A DNA stretch of 53,641 bases, taken from positions 1 through 53,641 of the forward strand of contig JAFTQI010000028.1 of the NCBI GenBank assembly GCA_017462825.1. Direction: 5' to 3'. The notes beneath the pieces are model-generated. The model was not told the DNA's origin. It searched no databases and worked only from the letters and a program-made list of their open reading frames with translations. The stretch is from Clostridia bacterium (GTDB taxonomy: Bacteria; Bacillota_A; Clostridia; Christensenellales; Borkfalkiaceae). Shown piece after piece: positions 51,401-53,641 of this stretch. The position numbers were made by a program, and so were the translations under genes. Every line of letters begins with the position of its first letter. Within the stretch, counting starts at the first letter, position 1.

Positions 51401-53641
51401 GTAAGGAAACGAATACCGCTAGAACCACTCGTCAAACGCACCGCCGCGCCGTATTGCAATTCAAAGCCAATCCATACTGCATAGAACGTAATATCTGCAC
51501 TAACGTCATACTTATAACCTGCAGGATACAAATTGGAAAGATTGGTCATATCCGTGGTCCAGCCTACAAATGTCTGCGAAAGACCTTCTTCGCCTACGAT
51601 AACAGCAGGAATTTCAGGCAACGTCACACGGCAAGTTTTCTTCTCAAAATAGGTTTCGCTACCGTTCATAAGCGTTACGGTAAAGCCGTTGAATTCATCC
51701 AAGTCTTCATCGGTAAGCTCGCCTTTGGCAAGCGTAGCGACTCCATTCATTACAATGTATTTATAGGTAACGTCATCTGTTAAATATACGGTAATATCAT
51801 CGGAATTGATAAGGCTAAAGCCGCTCTTAAAGGTAATCTCGAAATAGTCACCCGAAAATGCCTGCAATACCTTTATCATAATACCGCTGTTACTGGTCGT
51901 TTCTACGTATACGGGAGATGCCGCAGGGTTAGAAAGCCAACATCCACACGAGTTTACCAACTGAGCACCGCTTGCATTTGCTGTAATCAACGATCTTGCG
52001 GATTGATCGTTAATGTAGATATATTCCATAATATCTACGCCATTGTTTTCCGCAATTATAGCGCTGTTATCCTTATGCCAAGTGCCTAAAACACCTGGAT
52101 TAAGGAGATGGGTTTCACTATCGCCATTGACGACCTTATTCGCCTCGCGCATATCCAAAACGCCGAAATAATATTCGCCCTCACCCTCGCACGCGCCCCA
52201 TGCTCTATCTTCCAATGCGATATACTTTGTAATATCGATACGATAAGCCGCAACAGCTTGCTTATCCGCGCCATAGGTATACAACGTATCTTCGTCAACT
52301 TCTACGCTTTCGATCGTCCAATAGCCTTCATATTCGCCGTTCTTAGGCACGGAAGGCAATTCTCCAATCGCTTCACCGTCTATCACCGTAACAACGTCGT
52401 CCAACCCTTCAAACGAAAGAGTATAGGTCTGCATATAGACAGGTGTAGCCGTCTTATTCTCACCATACGTCCAAATGCTATCCGCCGTAATTTCCACGCC
52501 GTCGATCGCCCAGTAAAGCGGGAGCTTGCCATCTGCAGCAGGCACTTCGGGGAGTTCGCCGATCGCTTGATTCGTCTTTACTGAAATGGTATCGCTCAAC
52601 CCTTCAAAGGAAAGCGTGTAGCTCTGTACTTTCGTGATAACACCACTCGCATAAATAAATTCAACGTCCTTAGAAACAACCAACGTTGCTCCATCCGATG
52701 CACGCACGCTAAACCCTGCCTTAATTGTGATTGTATACTTTTCGTAGTCAGCATAGCTTCTCAAAATTTTGAGCATAATCCCCAAGCCCGTATCCGACGA
52801 AAGCTCAACGCTAATCGGTGCCCATTCGTATCCGTTGCCTAACCAACCAGTGTCACTGCCGCCTTGATACATATTATTGATCTTATTTTCATTAGAAAGT
52901 ACTCTTGCAGACTTGCCGTTAATATAGATATAATCCATAAAATCAACGCCGCCGTTCGCGTTTATACGCGCAGCGTCTGCGCCGTTCCAAGGAATACCGT
53001 CAAGCCCTAAGTCCGAATGAGGAGCCAAAACTATATCGCGCGCACGAAGACCAATATGGGTATATTCCCCATTTACTCCGTTTGTTACATTCCACGTACG
53101 ATCCTCAAAGCCAATGGAATCCGTAACGTCTATCGCTGTTTGCGTATATACCGCCGTTGCCGTTTTATCCGCCCCGTAGTTATATACGGTTTCCGCAGTA
53201 ATGGTAATGCCATCGATCTGCCATACGCCCGTATAGCCGTCTTTTGCAGGAACTTCGGGAAGATTAGAGATTGCAGAACCTGCAATTACCGTGATAGCTT
53301 CTACCGCCGTTTCCGCGCCTTCAAAGGACAACGTATAGCTTTCCACTTTCGTGATTGCATTATTCGCATAGCTAAACGTAACGTCACTGGAAATAACGCA
53401 AGGATATCCATTTGGATCAATCACCGAGAACCCTGCCTTAAAGGTAATCGTCAACGGTTCGCTGATTGCAGCCTTTAAGATATTAATCATAATACCCATC
53501 TTGCCCGACGCAGTACTCGTTCGAATACATACGGGAGATGCGAGAGCATTGCTAAGCCAAGGTGTCGTCGTTACGTTTGCTTCACCAACCAACGCCCCAT
53601 TATTGTCCGTAATCCACTGTTTCGCGGATTTATCGTTTACA
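48454..53641 (-). CDS. Giant secreted multidomain glycosidase-like protein (5' end outside window)
   Basis: The frame is open to the window edge, so at least 1728 residues are seen and the N-terminus is missing. From the left: two types of repeated beta module, a 65-residue unit (SYTLSFEG...ENKTATPVY) seen three times and a unit of about 175 residues (FEDRTW...YIYINGKSAR) seen at least twice; then an InlB/Flg_new-type repeat (FVGWTTDMTN). A domain with SGIRFLTDIDAGGY follows. Last comes an (alpha/alpha)6-type glycosidase-like region (SLRQDYDFTGDLDYLAENI, GDWDFGDNCQYGG, PVGLDREFLESFLP) with a beta cap. The GH family is not certain. It likely cuts a host or plant glycan outside the cell for GH127/GH38. 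Confidence 0.8.
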   Translation of the reverse strand, partial: VNDKSAKQWITDNNGALVGEANVTTTPWLSNALASPVCIRTSTASGKMGIMINILKAAISEPLTITFKAGFSVIDPNGYPCVISSDVTFSYANNAITKVESYTLSFEGAETAVEAITVIAGSAISNLPEVPAKDGYTGVWQIDGITITAETVYNYGADKTATAVYTQTAIDVTDSIGFEDRTWNVTNGVNGEYTHIGLRARDIVLAPHSDLGLDGIPWNGADAARINANGGVDFMDYIYINGKSARVLSNENKINNMYQGGSDTGWLGNGYEWAPISVELSSDTGLGIMLKILRSYADYEKYTITIKAGFSVRASDGATLVVSKDVEFIYASGVITKVQSYTLSFEGLSDTISVKTNQAIGELPEVPAADGKLPLYWAIDGVEITADSIWTYGENKTATPVYMQTYTLSFEGLDDVVTVIDGEAIGELPSVPKNGEYEGYWTIESVEVDEDTLYTYGADKQAVAAYRIDITKYIALEDRAWGACEGEGEYYFGVLDMREANKVVNGDSETHLLNPGVLGTWHKDNSAIIAENNGVDIMEYIYINDQSARSLITANASGAQLVNSCGCWLSNPAASPVYVETTSNSGIMIKVLQAFSGDYFEITFKSGFSLINSDDITVYLTDDVTYKYIVMNGVATLAKGELTDEDLDEFNGFTVTLMNGSETYFEKKTCRVTLPEIPAVIVGEEGLSQTFVGWTTDMTNLSNLYPAGYKYDVSADITFYAVWIGFELQYGAAVRLTSGSSGIRFLTDIDAGGYKYGIEKNVIIGIGTFLVPTDYLETGVEFKHSAFDEGYYIDKATETWKVNGETDPTWTYAAAFVNISEAQYSRRLSARGYLKIQYTTGAGYVYTAYNEEANARSIYEVATMAYSEYSSYQVIQDYVNKVADITWSEADYLFARTDAALGNYEVTNIAVDSETAKVTVQLSGDVASAIVNGKRLVKDNKTNVKIGNFIYNLSGFEVIEGGFTFTISAANETYDKSSEEGLYFESSNEDLDFFLNDFFKRHSGVIEDGVNQSVNSVTAGVNSEEFYSHEWMSMAYYWYNSFEGYTNEQDTNSDRIAGLRKFLSEVPLDDYGYVWSSNDRVRDPYTEVKTGEQKMGWPFPNNDTVNTAHWEFNSSSVDGWSSNISASASNGLYGKNLSNQSSNVTFTSKSFSSITGKKIYTFYAPLLEFEVRIDDATNIEDIYVWYSTSSSTAFSEDKKLSVKDKAFMNYDLGNCTGEYNHVLYLPMYAESAWGESTSTYMKQLKIEIALKSGKTLSGNVALNYVRPTLDTRMSNNNSILISSLRQDYDFTGDLDYLAENITRARKAMNFLMQMYDSTRGLKKESYLVGHGGTKESLNWLGKATDKSIASSISQGYWDIMYMPEYDFQSNMYFYKAARDLAYLESILTENGITVDASLATVKTATRNRTTGTSAYSFDLNSVANTVLTNLRQTTEDTNHTGFWNATNDRFVAGYASGEGKWYDYGYVAWNLEAIYYGIATDEQAAAIMTWLESEASLYDYVFAPRSNTVEGTDMLNGEYAAMKGDWDFGDNCQYGGAIMYTSFYDLMARIDTLGADNAFARLTAIQEWYKEIYDYYVANGNDPYDFYRYYYDNKGIQCQGMGTAGPVGLDREFLESFLPVSAVAYGFFGIEANGDTLTVAPELPTELTYWSMENLAFNFVKYDLTIYKNAIQLSNVRGETDGLTLTLALDYAEGQSVYVNGIKKTDCTVENGKVYVTVDMGATIVEVR

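Noticed and set aside
1..53641. CRISPR array or rRNA operon
   Set aside because: No regularly spaced direct repeats of 24-40 bp and no rRNA-like conserved blocks were found on either strand.

Overview
The window looks like a stretch of chromosome from an anaerobic, gut-type member of the Clostridia (Bacillota). The evidence is the gene content (trkAH, plsY, der, DUF512, rluD-type, lspA, pncB, lgt, DegV, PucR, a SigB/SigF-type sigma module, asnA), many TTGACA/TATAAT promoters with 17-bp spacers, AGGAG-type ribosome binding sites, a one-piece tmRNA, and very large secreted proteins with CxxC repeats. A Christensenellales/Borkfalkiaceae-like lineage is a guess only.

Layout. 0.1-0.6 kb: tmRNA gene (minus strand). 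0.6-1.3 kb: a PH-domain membrane protein and an XRE repressor, divergent, with an operator filling the promoter spacer. 1.4-11.7 kb: a tightly packed minus-strand operon, lgt-pncB-lspA-rluD-DUF512-der-plsY-trkA-trkH, covering lipoprotein maturation, NAD salvage, ribosome biogenesis, phospholipid synthesis and potassium uptake. 11.7-12.5 kb: a THF-riboswitch-controlled FolT-like transporter. 12.6-13.7 kb: DUF421 and DUF4363 genes. 13.7-15.4 kb: a UDP-sugar pyrophosphorylase and a small orphan. 15.5-16.9 kb: a cobalamin-riboswitch-controlled DUF4430 lipoprotein and ECF S component. 16.9-24.4 kb: DegV, transketolase, S41 protease, PucR regulator and a strongly promoted orphan membrane protein. 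24.5-32.5 kb: secA-prfB-tsaD-permease followed by a partner-switching sigma module with its own SigB-like promoter. 32.9-38.1 kb: a 1705-residue Cys-repeat lipoprotein. 38.2-40.7 kb: asnA and metK. 40.8-53.6 kb: accessory DNA that begins at a 3' fragment of tRNA-Ser(UGA).

The right-hand 12.6 kb is probably an island integrated in tRNA-Ser(UGA). A displaced tRNA 3' end with its terminator faces metK. Inside it come three TGCGAGAAA repeats phased at 11 bp, two excisionase-like HTH genes (one frameshifted), an AT-rich AAA/DUF4143 ATPase, and a glycan-degradation cluster: a giant secreted glycosidase-like protein cut by the window edge, a 39-aa peptide, GH127 and GH38. No integrase is in view, and the intact tRNA should lie to the right of the window.

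The most unusual signal is a short dispersed repeat, consensus TTCAACGCRTACCTGCCCCCT. It is present nine times between 6.7 and 39.4 kb: just after stop codons, inside three coding regions, in the variable arm of the cobalamin riboswitch, in the folT leader, and as the apparent ribosome binding site and TTG start of the ECF gene. No CRISPR array and no rRNA were seen.
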